Position numbers and translations under genes: made by a program | NCBI GenBank assembly: GCA_002404865.1 | Contig: DHKP01000002.1 | Location: 1 to 34,948 of the forward strand | Reading direction: 5' to 3' | Length of the DNA: 34,948 nucleotides | DNA from: Caryophanales bacterium UBA4691 | Lineage (GTDB): Bacteria; Bacillota_I; Bacilli_A; RFN20; CAG-826 | In this document: in pieces, positions 1-8,307 of the stretch | Layout: each line of letters starts with the position of its first letter | Position numbering within the stretch: the stretch's first letter is position 1 | The notes under the pieces: generated by a model | What the model was told of the DNA's origin: nothing | Seen by the model: the letters and a program-made list of their open reading frames with translations, nothing else | Databases searched by the model: none

Positions 1-56
1 TTTGGTGTGCTGTTAGAAAATTTATTTATCAATGGTCTTTGCATATTCCAAATTAT

Positions 57-98
57 GTTTCGACTAAAACAACGTTCCTATGTTCTTTTAGTCGAAAC
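57..98. repeat. perfect 13-bp inverted repeat
   Basis: Arms at 57-69 (GTTTCGACTAAAA) and 86-98 are exact reverse complements around a 16-base spacer. Neither side is followed by a convincing T-run, so it is not a textbook terminator. It lies about 180 bases beyond the end of the surface-protein gene and beyond that gene's own terminator. An operator, a processed hairpin or the edge of a neighbouring element are all possible; the sequence does not decide. Confidence 0.6.
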
Positions 99-203
99 TG
101 ACTCAAGATTCTTTCTTTTTTCCTTCTAAAAAGGATCGTCTTCGCAAAATCAATACCATCTCACCATTTATTGCTCTTGGCATTGACAAAAAGTTCCACA
201 ACC

Positions 204-246
204 AAAAAAAGAAAAGCGGGCAAACCAGTTTTCCGATTCACCCGTG
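204..246 (-). terminator. intrinsic terminator of the GH3/surface-protein operon
   Basis: Read on the minus strand, CGGG (241-244 region) and CCCG (217-220 region) form the base of a stem, with AATC/GGTT pairing inside it. A long T-rich run, visible as A's at 204-215 on the plus strand, follows. It sits about 30 bases after the surface-protein stop codon, the expected place for the operon end. The stem has internal mismatches, so strength is uncertain. Confidence 0.55.
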
Positions 247-274
247 CGCTCTAAATTGTAATCGTGACAGCTGT

Positions 275-2332
275 TCAATTCTTCTGAACAAAGTCGATTT
301 TCAAAAAACTTGCGTAAGAAAGCAACGTATCACCGCCATTAGAAACTATCTTTTTCTCGCTTTTATTATAAACGGCATCCGACGGATAATAAACTTTAGC
401 GTTGTTGTTGCCATCCCAATGGGCTAATGCACACTCTCCGCCCGTAGCCGTGACTCTGCTTGTATTTTCTAGATAGATAGCGGATTGTTCGCTATGCAAA
501 TTAATCCCTGTTTTTCCATCTGCCGATATTACATCAACATTACCAAACAGATTTAGTTTCCCGTCTTCAAACACATGGATAGCATCGCCGGTGGTACCAG
601 TGACCTTGAGGGCGCTTCCGCTATTAACCGTTAGCGATTTGCCTTGGTTTACGACTACTTCGCCAGTTATGGAAAGTAAACCTTCACCAGCGATGGTCAT
701 GGAATCGAGAGCATTCGTCGATAAAGTGCCAGAAATATTAATTTCTTTGTCTTTATCAATCGTAAATACGTAGCCCGTTTCAAGAGCGTAATTAACTGTT
801 AGCCCACCGACTTTTAAGTTATTAGCGTTCTCCAACGATAGTTCGGCCTTAACGCCAGTGCCATTGTGTTTGAACAACAGTTTTTTGCCACTCACGCTTG
901 TCGCATAATCGCTGAAGTTGAGAGCAGGCAACGTAATTTCTGTTCCGTCTAAGCGGCGTGCAGTCCCAGGGCTATCGATACCAGGGGCCTGGATTACTTC
1001 GAATTCAGTCGCTTCGTCAGCTTTGATGTTACAGAACCCTTTCTGCGTCATCCCGCTCAGATCTAAAACGCAAACATCGCCAACGCAAATATTCCCGTCT
1101 TTTGAACTATACCCTTTCGGGAAGAACAAATATCCTTCTTTAAGCCCATCGCTATTTTTTGAGAAGGTTCCGAAAGACCAATCACAACCCTTGATAACAA
1201 TTCTGCTATCAAGGCTTAGCAAAAGCTTTGCGCCTCCGCTTAGTTCGACTGCCGTGCCACTATTTGGACCGCTGAATGTTGCTTTGCCATATAGCTCCGC
1301 ATAACCGTATTCACCAAGAACAAGACAATTGCCGCCTGTCCATTCCGCGATTAATTCACTATTCTTTTCGGCGCGTATATCGTCACAATAGATGTAACCA
1401 TTTAGATGAATTTTAGCATCGGACTTAATAAGAACTTTCTTTGCTTTGAGTTTGCCTTTCAAAGAGAACTCGCCAATTTTGAATTCAATTGCCGTCTTTT
1501 CCCCTTCAATGGATCCAAAATTTAAAATCGTTTCTCCCTCTGCAGAAATAACAAACTTTCCGTCAGCAAAGGCAATCGCTAAGTTTTCAATATCATGAGC
1601 GAAATGACAATCGATGTTGTTATAATCGAATTTTTGGCCACTCGTTTTATAGACACTCAAAGAATCGGTAATCGCTACTTTAATAACAATTCCAGAAGCT
1701 TTATGAGTAAAGACGCCAAAGCCACTGCTAACTTTTTCTACGTAATCGTAATGAACTAGATCGAGAGGTTCAAGATCCTTCCTGCTCCCCTTGATATTCT
1801 CAGCGTACCCCGCCTCAGTAAAGGTTGGTTTTTTCATCACTTTGAATACCGTTTCGTCCGGTGTTACAAGCGTTAGTGTGAGTTCCGTAGTCTTGGTAAT
1901 TGGCTCAGGATCTGGTTCGTCTTCATTATTCTTTTCCGGCGTATAGGTGTAGCTGAAGACGATCGTTCCGCCATGTTTAGCAAAATCAGAAGGAACAGTC
2001 ATCTCAAATTCTTTTGAAGAAAGTTTTTTCGAGAAATCTTTGCCTTTCTCGGTAAAATTGGCCCTCACGATAAAATCACTATTTTGTGGCTCAGCAGTAT
2101 CGTTATCCCAATATTTGACGTTTTGGTCTAATTCTGCAGAGATGCCAAGAAATTCAAGCGGAAGCTTACTTAAACGCTCTTTTTCCGCTTTGTCTGCCAT
2201 AGCGGTATCGTAATAGTTTTTATATTCCAAATAAGATGGAACCATAACGGAAAGCGTGGTGACAATTGCAGCTGTGCCAAGAGTCACACCGCTGATGAGC
2301 TTAATCCAGAAAGATTTAGAATGCTTTTTCAT
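275..2332 (-). CDS. membrane-anchored extracellular protein of unknown function, repetitive beta-rich
   Basis: The 685-residue protein has a short basic N-terminus and one hydrophobic segment (about residues 9-32), then no further membrane span, so most of it should lie outside the cell. Residues 50-155 look like an Ig-like or adhesin-type beta domain. From about 240 to the end, short strands keep alternating with phrases such as SGGAKLLL, INLHSEQSAIYLENTSRVTA and DGKLNLFGNVDV. That pattern resembles a right-handed beta-helix of the pectate-lyase or autotransporter-passenger kind, but I recognise no family. No LPXTG motif, catalytic motif or sorting signal was seen. Its ATG overlaps the stop of the upstream GH3 gene by one base (TAATG), so the two are probably translated together. 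A substrate-binding or adhesive partner of the glycosidase is inference. Confidence 0.8.
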   Translation of the reverse strand: MKKHSKSFWIKLISGVTLGTAAIVTTLSVMVPSYLEYKNYYDTAMADKAEKERLSKLPLEFLGISAELDQNVKYWDNDTAEPQNSDFIVRANFTEKGKDFSKKLSSKEFEMTVPSDFAKHGGTIVFSYTYTPEKNNEDEPDPEPITKTTELTLTLVTPDETVFKVMKKPTFTEAGYAENIKGSRKDLEPLDLVHYDYVEKVSSGFGVFTHKASGIVIKVAITDSLSVYKTSGQKFDYNNIDCHFAHDIENLAIAFADGKFVISAEGETILNFGSIEGEKTAIEFKIGEFSLKGKLKAKKVLIKSDAKIHLNGYIYCDDIRAEKNSELIAEWTGGNCLVLGEYGYAELYGKATFSGPNSGTAVELSGGAKLLLSLDSRIVIKGCDWSFGTFSKNSDGLKEGYLFFPKGYSSKDGNICVGDVCVLDLSGMTQKGFCNIKADEATEFEVIQAPGIDSPGTARRLDGTEITLPALNFSDYATSVSGKKLLFKHNGTGVKAELSLENANNLKVGGLTVNYALETGYVFTIDKDKEINISGTLSTNALDSMTIAGEGLLSITGEVVVNQGKSLTVNSGSALKVTGTTGDAIHVFEDGKLNLFGNVDVISADGKTGINLHSEQSAIYLENTSRVTATGGECALAHWDGNNNAKVYYPSDAVYNKSEKKIVSNGGDTLLSYASFLKIDFVQKN

Positions 2333-5300
2333 TATGCGTTTTCCTCCTTTTCGAGTTTTACGAAATTAAGCGTTGCGCAAATCATCCAGTACACAAGTGC
2401 GCAACCGGCGACTACATCAAGCGAAATGAGGAAAGGTTTCCACCAAACCCAAGAATTAATCGAAGTTGAAGAGATATAAGAACCGCTCTCTTTGCCATTG
2501 GCTTGATAATACCGTTCGTTATAGTCAGCATGGAGCCACGTGTAAAGAATTTGATGGACTGCATCTCTCATCCTATTTTGCATTCTTCCAGTGGTTTCGC
2601 TTTCCGAATATTTGATTTTGTCTTTCATGGTTGGAGCGGCACCAAGAGCAACGTTCATGCCGAAGTTTCCGCCGCAGCGAACAAGCCCTTCAAATTGGTA
2701 ATCGGCACCAGAGATTGCATCGGTAGTCACTGCGCCTTTGAACTGCCATTCTTTGCGAAGAACACCAGTTATTAAAGCCTCAGAATAATTGGAGTTTTCC
2801 GCACCAACAGATTGATAACTCGTCATGGCACCAAGTGAACCACCATCGACGAAAGCCTTCCTGAATGCCTTTAAATTCGTTTCTCTAAGCGTTTGTTCGC
2901 TCATATAAGTCCGTTCGCAATACGCATTATAAACGGCAAAGTGTTTTAAGAAGGTATATCTTCCGCGAGTATTCACACCACTTACGGCTTTTGCCATAAC
3001 AGTGCCAGCAAGGAAGGGATCTTCGGAAGGCGATTCATTATTTCTGCCGAAAAAGGGATCGATATGCAAATCGCAAGCAAATCCCCATAAGCCAACTACG
3101 CCAACGGCCTTCATATCGTTGCCGAAAGATTGCCCATATTCATATGCAAGTTCTTGGTTCCAGGTCTGTGCCGTGACGACCATTGATGGATAGCCCGTAC
3201 CGCGAGGGGCTGTGCTATAGCCTCTAACTTGAGTTGGTCCGTCAAGATCGCTAAGTGAAGGCTTACCAACCGAATTAATTGGTTTCGAGCCATAATAACG
3301 ATTCATGACATCGAGAGCTTCTTGGAATGTTACTTGATTCAAAACTTCTTCCCATTCAGAAGCGTTATAATCTTCGCCTAATTTTTTGCCAAGCTCTGTA
3401 ATAATGCCGTTTTCGGCTATTTTTTTATTGCCGCTAGCGCCCCAAGTTGGCTTTGTTTGATTAACGGGATCGCCGAATTTATCGGTTGTTGCATTATCCC
3501 ATTCCACCCATCTTTCATAAGATAATTTGTTATATCCATCAAGAAGGGGATTCTCGGCGCGTCTTCCTTTCTTTCTTAACTCAGTAAGTTCGCTTGGCGT
3601 TGAGAAATGCTCACGTGTGAGCCAAGGAGTGTCAGGGGTAAAGTCTTTGGTTTTATCATCGATTGGGATGATATCGATTGCGTCTTCGCCAGTGAAAAGA
3701 TTCTTCACGGTTTGTCCTGTCACAGGGTCTTTGTCGATATGTTCCGTTGTAGCAAGATTAAAATCGAATTTCCCTTCAATTTGAGCACCATTATAGGTAA
3801 CAGTGTTGATTTCATGGCTATTTTTCATGAGTTTAAACGCGTAGCCACCTGCATCGAGCTCGTAGCCTTTGTGCCCGTCGTTATTTTTGTCATAGCAATC
3901 GTAAGAAGCGATATCATACATGTCGACTGTAATCTTGATGGTTTCGCTTGCGCTTGGTTCGATTACGTTCGTCTTGCCATAGTTAACAAGTTCGACCGCG
4001 CTCTTTTCGATTCCGCCGGCGATGTAAGGAGCTGTGCCGAAAATTTCTACTACCTCTCTCCCAGCGACACTGCCAGTGTTTTTAACGGTTACGGTAAACT
4101 CTATTTTGGAGTCTTTCTTGATCGGGGCGTTTTCTAAGTAGGTTTGCCCATCGACTTCGATACCATCGACCGTCCAATCGAATGTTGTGTATGATAAACC
4201 ATACCCAAAAGGATATTGCACGACTCCTTCATAACCTTTTTCGTAGCCATTCGCGGCACTCCAAAGGCCCATCGCATCAGCGGTTTCATACCACTTGTAG
4301 CCAATATAAATGCCGGCGATTTTATCCATATAGCTCACTTCGCCTTTTTCGCTATTGCCCCAAAGAGGTTCCTTATAGATGACTGAGGGGTTGGTGTATA
4401 AATCATAAGCAAAAGTATCGACAAGTCTTCCAGAAGGAGAAACTTCACCATATAGAAGCTTAGGAATTGAGACTGCGCCGCGTGTGCCCGTGTAGCCGAC
4501 ATACATGCAGGCATCGACCCCTTCGATGGTTTCAATCTTGCCAAGTTCCATCTGATTGCAGTTGTTGATTAAAACAACGACCTTTTCAAAGTTTTTGCCA
4601 AGATAGGTAAGAAGCTTTTCTTCTTCGTTAGAAAGCTCAAGGTAATGACGTGACTCATCTTTGCTCTCGCCATTAGGACCGATTTTAGGCTGATAAGAAG
4701 GGTTGCCACCGCCTTCTCCACATAGTCTTGAAACGACCATAATCGCCGTATTCGAATATGCTTTTGCCTCATTAAGCAAAGCATCCGAATAATAATTTTT
4801 GTCGTCAATATCTGGCTCAACGAGCTTTTGCGCATCAGTAATATATCCGTTTTTTAAACTGCGCCCTAAATTGAATGGCTTGTAATAACGGTAATACATA
4901 TCGTATAAATCTTTGTTGTATGAGATGTTGTAATTATCGAGAGCACGATAAAGATCGATGTTCTTTTCGAAATCGTCATCTTCAGGAAGTACACCGCCAG
5001 AGCCTACTTGGTCACCACCAGTGCCATAAATCCAGTCGATCGAATGCCAACCAAAAACATTTACTTTTGGGGTTTCTTCTTGATTCAATGGCAAAACGCT
5101 GTCTTTGTTTTGTAGAAGCACGGACCCTTCTTCCATGATTCGTGCAGACATCTTTTGCCCTTCTACCGTTGTTTGGTTCAAAGCCGTTTTGTCCACGATA
5201 GGCGGAGCCAAAACGGTATTGATCTCTGGTTCATAAAAATAAGCGATACTAGTCCCGACAATAAGCGCGGCGAATAAAAGCGTTGCGATCCCGCACTGTA

Positions 5301-5355
5301 AAATTAAGGACAAAAGCCCTTTCGTAGTAGATTTCATTTTTTTCTTAAAGCTCAT
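2332..5355 (-). CDS. GH3-family glycosidase (beta-glucosidase type), permuted domain order, membrane-anchored
   Basis: This 1007-residue glycoside hydrolase family 3 protein has its domains in reverse of the usual order. The alpha/beta sandwich domain comes first (about 70-310, with GGG and DESRHYLEL near 214-242). It is followed by a linker and fibronectin-III-like domain (about 395-510), and the TIM barrel is last (about 650-935). The barrel has DGPTQVRG (705-712), GRNNESPSEDP (770-780), KHF (804-806) and the nucleophile motif AVTTDAISG, with Asp879 the expected nucleophile. Hydrophobic segments at about 13-38 and 972-998 anchor both ends, so the catalytic part should be outside the cell. 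Reversed GH3 order is known from a few rumen enzymes such as Butyrivibrio BglA. A strong GGAGGA lies 7 bases before the ATG. It likely trims beta-linked sugars at the surface; the substrate is unknown. The two-component genes upstream may control it. Confidence 0.9.
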   Translation of the reverse strand: MSFKKKMKSTTKGLLSLILQCGIATLLFAALIVGTSIAYFYEPEINTVLAPPIVDKTALNQTTVEGQKMSARIMEEGSVLLQNKDSVLPLNQEETPKVNVFGWHSIDWIYGTGGDQVGSGGVLPEDDDFEKNIDLYRALDNYNISYNKDLYDMYYRYYKPFNLGRSLKNGYITDAQKLVEPDIDDKNYYSDALLNEAKAYSNTAIMVVSRLCGEGGGNPSYQPKIGPNGESKDESRHYLELSNEEEKLLTYLGKNFEKVVVLINNCNQMELGKIETIEGVDACMYVGYTGTRGAVSIPKLLYGEVSPSGRLVDTFAYDLYTNPSVIYKEPLWGNSEKGEVSYMDKIAGIYIGYKWYETADAMGLWSAANGYEKGYEGVVQYPFGYGLSYTTFDWTVDGIEVDGQTYLENAPIKKDSKIEFTVTVKNTGSVAGREVVEIFGTAPYIAGGIEKSAVELVNYGKTNVIEPSASETIKITVDMYDIASYDCYDKNNDGHKGYELDAGGYAFKLMKNSHEINTVTYNGAQIEGKFDFNLATTEHIDKDPVTGQTVKNLFTGEDAIDIIPIDDKTKDFTPDTPWLTREHFSTPSELTELRKKGRRAENPLLDGYNKLSYERWVEWDNATTDKFGDPVNQTKPTWGASGNKKIAENGIITELGKKLGEDYNASEWEEVLNQVTFQEALDVMNRYYGSKPINSVGKPSLSDLDGPTQVRGYSTAPRGTGYPSMVVTAQTWNQELAYEYGQSFGNDMKAVGVVGLWGFACDLHIDPFFGRNNESPSEDPFLAGTVMAKAVSGVNTRGRYTFLKHFAVYNAYCERTYMSEQTLRETNLKAFRKAFVDGGSLGAMTSYQSVGAENSNYSEALITGVLRKEWQFKGAVTTDAISGADYQFEGLVRCGGNFGMNVALGAAPTMKDKIKYSESETTGRMQNRMRDAVHQILYTWLHADYNERYYQANGKESGSYISSTSINSWVWWKPFLISLDVVAGCALVYWMICATLNFVKLEKEENA

Positions 5356-5413
5356 GATAATCCTCCGTGTCTTTTTGAGCCGATTTTTGCGGCATTAATG
5401 TAAGAAAGTAACA

Positions 5414-5442
5414 AATATCTTCCCATGATAGCCGCGAATCAA
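5414..5442 (-). promoter_or_regulatory. possible promoter of the permuted GH3 gene
   Basis: On the minus strand TTGATT (5437-5442) and GATATT (5414-5419) are separated by 17 bases, about 60 bases ahead of the GH3 start codon. Each box matches four of six sigma-A positions. In an AT-rich intergenic stretch this is weak support. Confidence 0.3.
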
Positions 5443-5518
5443 TGTCGTAATAATGCTTTTAAATTCAATTGCGTCAGTACATTGCTTTGCGTTTTTTCTT
5501 ACGCGTCCGTTATCTTAC

Positions 5519-5795
5519 TCATCTAAGGGTAAGCGTTGCGGCGATAGCTAACAAAATAGATAACGCGTTTCTCTTTAATTCATATATCACCTCTTTTGCA
5601 ACTTTAGGCATTTGGTATTTCCTAAAAAGGAAAGGGCTTTCAAGCATTGCTCTTTTAAACTCTTCCCAAAACCAAACCCATATTTTTCCTTTTGAGTTGT
5701 TATACAACGGAGCAAAAAGTGTTGTAAACGCTTGTGCCGAAGATGGCACAAAGTGCGCCGAAAATGGTAAAGGCTAGAGTAAAAATAGGTTTGAT
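5519..5795 (-). pseudogene. frameshifted remnant of a small membrane protein (possibly YesL/DUF624-like)
   Basis: Between the kinase and the GH3 gene, two adjoining frames read like protein. The first, open from the kinase stop, gives IKPIFTLAFTIFGALCAIFG and then GTSVYNTF before TAA at 5700-5702. The second carries on as YNNSKGKIWVWFWEEFKRAM and ends in a hydrophobic stretch, ILLAIAATLTL, at TGA (5519). The frames differ by one base and can be joined near a run of five T's (minus strand, about 5714-5718). No ATG or normal ribosome site begins the first part. The pattern of a hydrophobic helix, G-T-S-x-Y and then F-W-x-x-F-K-R resembles the DUF624/YesL family often found beside glycosidases, but this is recognition by eye. 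It could instead be a short functional peptide or an assembly error. Confidence 0.4.
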
Positions 5796-5849
5796 TCGGT
5801 GCCCCTTGCCTTGAACGATCGCTTCCTGAAACGATAAAACAGATTCCGC

Positions 5850-7199
5850 TTATTTGAAGAACACGATGCTGAGCCTAAAGGTGTCAGCTAGGACATCGAT
5901 ATTCAAGACTCCTTCGTAACGCGTTACGATTTCGCGAATGGATTTCATTCCAAAGCCATGGAATCCGTTATCCGATTTAGAAGTGTTGATAAGTCCTTCT
6001 TCGTTTTTGACGATTTTGCCAGCATAATAATTGTCTTGCCTTATCACTATCGCGCCTTTTTCTTTTTCCACGACAAGATTGATGCATCGTTTCGACGGAT
6101 CAGAAATTTTATTCACCGCTTCAACCGCGTTATCAAGAATGTTCCCGAATAAAGCATATAAATCCCCTTCTTCCAAAAAAGAAAGTAGCTTTCCATCTAC
6201 AATACAGGTGAAATCAATCTTTTTCTCATGACAAATTAGGCTCTTTTCCGTCAATATCGTATCAATGGTTTTGTTCCCTGTGTGTATCTCCGAATCATAA
6301 AAAGAAATCAGATCCTGCATTTCTTGGATTGTCTTTTTATCCACGGAACGATTGGCACCGATTTCGCGGATCTGGTGGCGAAAATCATGGCATTTTATGT
6401 TAATTAAATCTATCGTTTCTTTTCTAATTTTGTAATGCTTTTGCTGTTCCTCATAAAGAGTCGACATCATCGCCATTTCTTGCTCAATGTCTTTTCTTTT
6501 GATCATACTCATCTGCAAGCATAGAAGTGCTACACAAAGTAGTAGGCTAAGCGCGTAATAAAGAATTGTAATCGGCTTAGAGACATTCTCGGTATAGCGG
6601 AAAACGTCTGAGATAACGATGTCGATTACGAGCGCGAATGTGATAAAAGCAATGACGGTCAGGCTTTTAAACTTCAGGTTCCCGTTCTTGCCAATGTACT
6701 TTTTTAAAATCGTTTTAGCGGATATGTATATGAAAAAATAGATGGTCACGTAGATGACGAAGCTCAAAGCAATCATTCCGCTTGCGCCGCTTAAAGATAC
6801 CGTCTCTTCATTATTATAAGCGGAAGAAATAAAAGCTTGTCCATTTAAAAGCGTTGCATCGACTAAAGCAAAAACTAGATACGAAATATGTTGAACCGTA
6901 TATGCGCTAACAGCACAAAAAAGCACATTGACGAAATTGGCCTTGAAACACACTTTAAGTCCGATAATCGTTACGCAAAAAAAGCTTAGAAACATAAAAG
7001 AGGAGGAAAGCCAATCTCTCACGAATTGCTGTGGATAAATCGCGGCAATCGCGTAACAAAAGACGAGTGATAAAGGTAATAAATACACAAATCCCTTCCG
7101 CTTAGGGTAAGGAAAAGCAAGCATGAACTCGGCGAGCAATAGCTCACTCATGAATACGAATTTGTAAAAAGCAATCCAAGTCAATTTGTTCTTCCTCAC
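5850..7199 (-). CDS. sensor histidine kinase, AgrC/GHKL type
   Basis: The 449-residue protein has about six membrane helices in residues 8-235 and a cytoplasmic coiled stretch (235-265). The dimerisation/phosphoacceptor motif is CHDFRHQI (His271 or His275), and a GHKL ATPase domain follows. The N-box is NILDNAVEA (353-361) and the glycine-rich lid is HGFGMKS (414-420). This layout matches AgrC/ComD/BlpH-like kinases that pair with LytTR regulators and sense peptides or membrane state. It starts 13 bases after the stop of the response regulator, so the two form one operon. No AgrB or AgrD gene was found here, so the signal is unknown. Downstream are the GH3 and surface-protein genes, which it may regulate (inference). 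Confidence 0.9.
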   Translation of the reverse strand: MRKNKLTWIAFYKFVFMSELLLAEFMLAFPYPKRKGFVYLLPLSLVFCYAIAAIYPQQFVRDWLSSSFMFLSFFCVTIIGLKVCFKANFVNVLFCAVSAYTVQHISYLVFALVDATLLNGQAFISSAYNNEETVSLSGASGMIALSFVIYVTIYFFIYISAKTILKKYIGKNGNLKFKSLTVIAFITFALVIDIVISDVFRYTENVSKPITILYYALSLLLCVALLCLQMSMIKRKDIEQEMAMMSTLYEEQQKHYKIRKETIDLINIKCHDFRHQIREIGANRSVDKKTIQEMQDLISFYDSEIHTGNKTIDTILTEKSLICHEKKIDFTCIVDGKLLSFLEEGDLYALFGNILDNAVEAVNKISDPSKRCINLVVEKEKGAIVIRQDNYYAGKIVKNEEGLINTSKSDNGFHGFGMKSIREIVTRYEGVLNIDVLADTFRLSIVFFK

Positions 7200-7212
7200 T
7201 TATCAACCATCG

Positions 7213-7947
7213 TTATTGATAATCCATAAACGAAAGATGTCTGGCGACCGTCGATAGGAATTCTGTTCTCCGGCGACGGGAAATCTTAATCACATCATTT
7301 CCAACGTGCACTTCCTCTTTGGTAACGGAAGTTATGTATTTAATATTCACTAAAAACGATTGGTCGCACATCGCAAAACCATACCCCGATAACCTGGCTT
7401 GAATTGCTTTCATGGTCTCGCCACGCAAACCATTAATATTTTCATCAGTCATATGCCAAATGATATTGTGATCGCATACCTCGACGTAACGAATATCGGA
7501 GATAGATACGATTTTTTCATTAACGCGGTCACCATTTTTATAAGTTAATAAAAGCCTATTATCTTTAATCGAGGCGACACGTTTAATGACGCGTCCCATT
7601 TTCATAGCGAAATCGCCATACTTTATGGGCTTTACCATGAAATTAAAAGCTTGGACTTCATAACTTTCCAAGGCGTATTGGGAAAGGTTAGTAACGAAAA
7701 ACAAAAAAACGTCAGAATCTTTTTTCCTGAGAATTTTAGCCGTTTCCATCCCGTTTGTTCCAGGCATTTCGATGTCCATAAAAATGATGTCGAATTCACC
7801 AGTTTTATAGTGAGAAAGGAATTTATCTCCAGTATCGAAAATCGTGGTTTGGAAAGAATAATTGTTCGTAAGCATGTAGCGTTTAAAAAACGAGCTTAGC
7901 TCTTCCGCGCAGTTAGCTTCATCTTCCACGATTGCCACTTTCACCAT
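7213..7947 (-). CDS. LytTR-family response regulator (AgrA-like)
   Basis: The 244-residue protein has an N-terminal receiver domain with acidic pocket EDE (8-10), phosphoacceptor Asp58 in IIFMDIEMPG, Thr86 and Lys106 in VKPIK. A LytTR DNA-binding domain follows (about 135-240) with the typical GYGFAMCDQSFLVNIKYI and ISRRRRTEF phrases. A strong GGAGGG lies about 7 bases before the ATG. LytTR regulators bind pairs of short direct repeats about two helical turns apart. I found no convincing pair upstream of its own gene or the GH3 gene. It forms an operon with the kinase downstream and is the likely switch for the glycan-active genes that follow. Confidence 0.92.
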   Translation of the reverse strand: MVKVAIVEDEANCAEELSSFFKRYMLTNNYSFQTTIFDTGDKFLSHYKTGEFDIIFMDIEMPGTNGMETAKILRKKDSDVFLFFVTNLSQYALESYEVQAFNFMVKPIKYGDFAMKMGRVIKRVASIKDNRLLLTYKNGDRVNEKIVSISDIRYVEVCDHNIIWHMTDENINGLRGETMKAIQARLSGYGFAMCDQSFLVNIKYITSVTKEEVHVGNDVIKISRRRRTEFLSTVARHLSFMDYQ

Positions 7948-8248
7948 CTTTTGCCCTCCATGTCATAATCGCTACGCGCCCCATTAATTCATTCGAGATT
8001 GGATTTTAGGTTTTGCGGGTTTCTCAATATGATTATCGCCGCTAATCTATTATTAAAAGGCCTAGCAAGTGCCTTTCTTACTAAAATCGAAGTAGCGAAG
8101 AAAACACACTTATATTTTAATTCTTAGCACATTTCGCGCGGATTAGAAACATTAGATTCGTGAAGAGCGAAAGACCAAATTTGCTTAAAATTACGTAGAA
8201 AGAAGAATTCATTTTACTTGGCTACTTATCTCATCTTTTTACAGCATA
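7948..8248. other. intergenic region upstream of the two-component operon
   Basis: No convincing gene lies in this 300-base stretch. It must hold the promoter of the response regulator, but no good -35/-10 pair stands out. One short hairpin has arms AAAGGC at 8056-8061 and GCCTTT at 8071-8076, followed on the minus strand by TTTT, and could be an attenuator. A 31-codon open frame (8117-8212, minus) has no ribosome binding site and is not called. Confidence 0.5.
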
Positions 8249-8280
8249 GAAAAAATGCCTAGGTGACTAACCTAAGCATT
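8249..8280 (-). terminator. intrinsic terminator of the GT2-GH3-GtrA operon
   Basis: Arms at 8254-8264 and 8270-8280 pair over 11 bases with one mismatch around a 5-base loop. On the minus strand the hairpin runs straight into TTTTTT. It lies about 30 bases after the stop of the GtrA-like gene and closes the three-gene operon. Confidence 0.9.
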
Positions 8281-8307
8281 ATTCGCAATAATAAAGGGGT
8301 TTTGCGC

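Noticed and set aside
5705..5735. Repeated ACAAC motifs as LytTR binding sites upstream of GH3
   Set aside because: The repeats are about 25 bases apart, not the roughly 21 expected for LytTR pairs, and lie inside the remnant gene.
5519..5749. 76-codon minus-strand frame starting at GTG
   Set aside because: Its start has no ribosome site and lies in a hairpin; the frame makes better sense as the 3' part of the frameshifted remnant.
8117..8212. 31-codon minus-strand frame with one Cys upstream of the Agr-like regulator, as a signal-peptide gene
   Set aside because: No ribosome binding site and no AgrB; chance frame in AT-rich DNA is likely.
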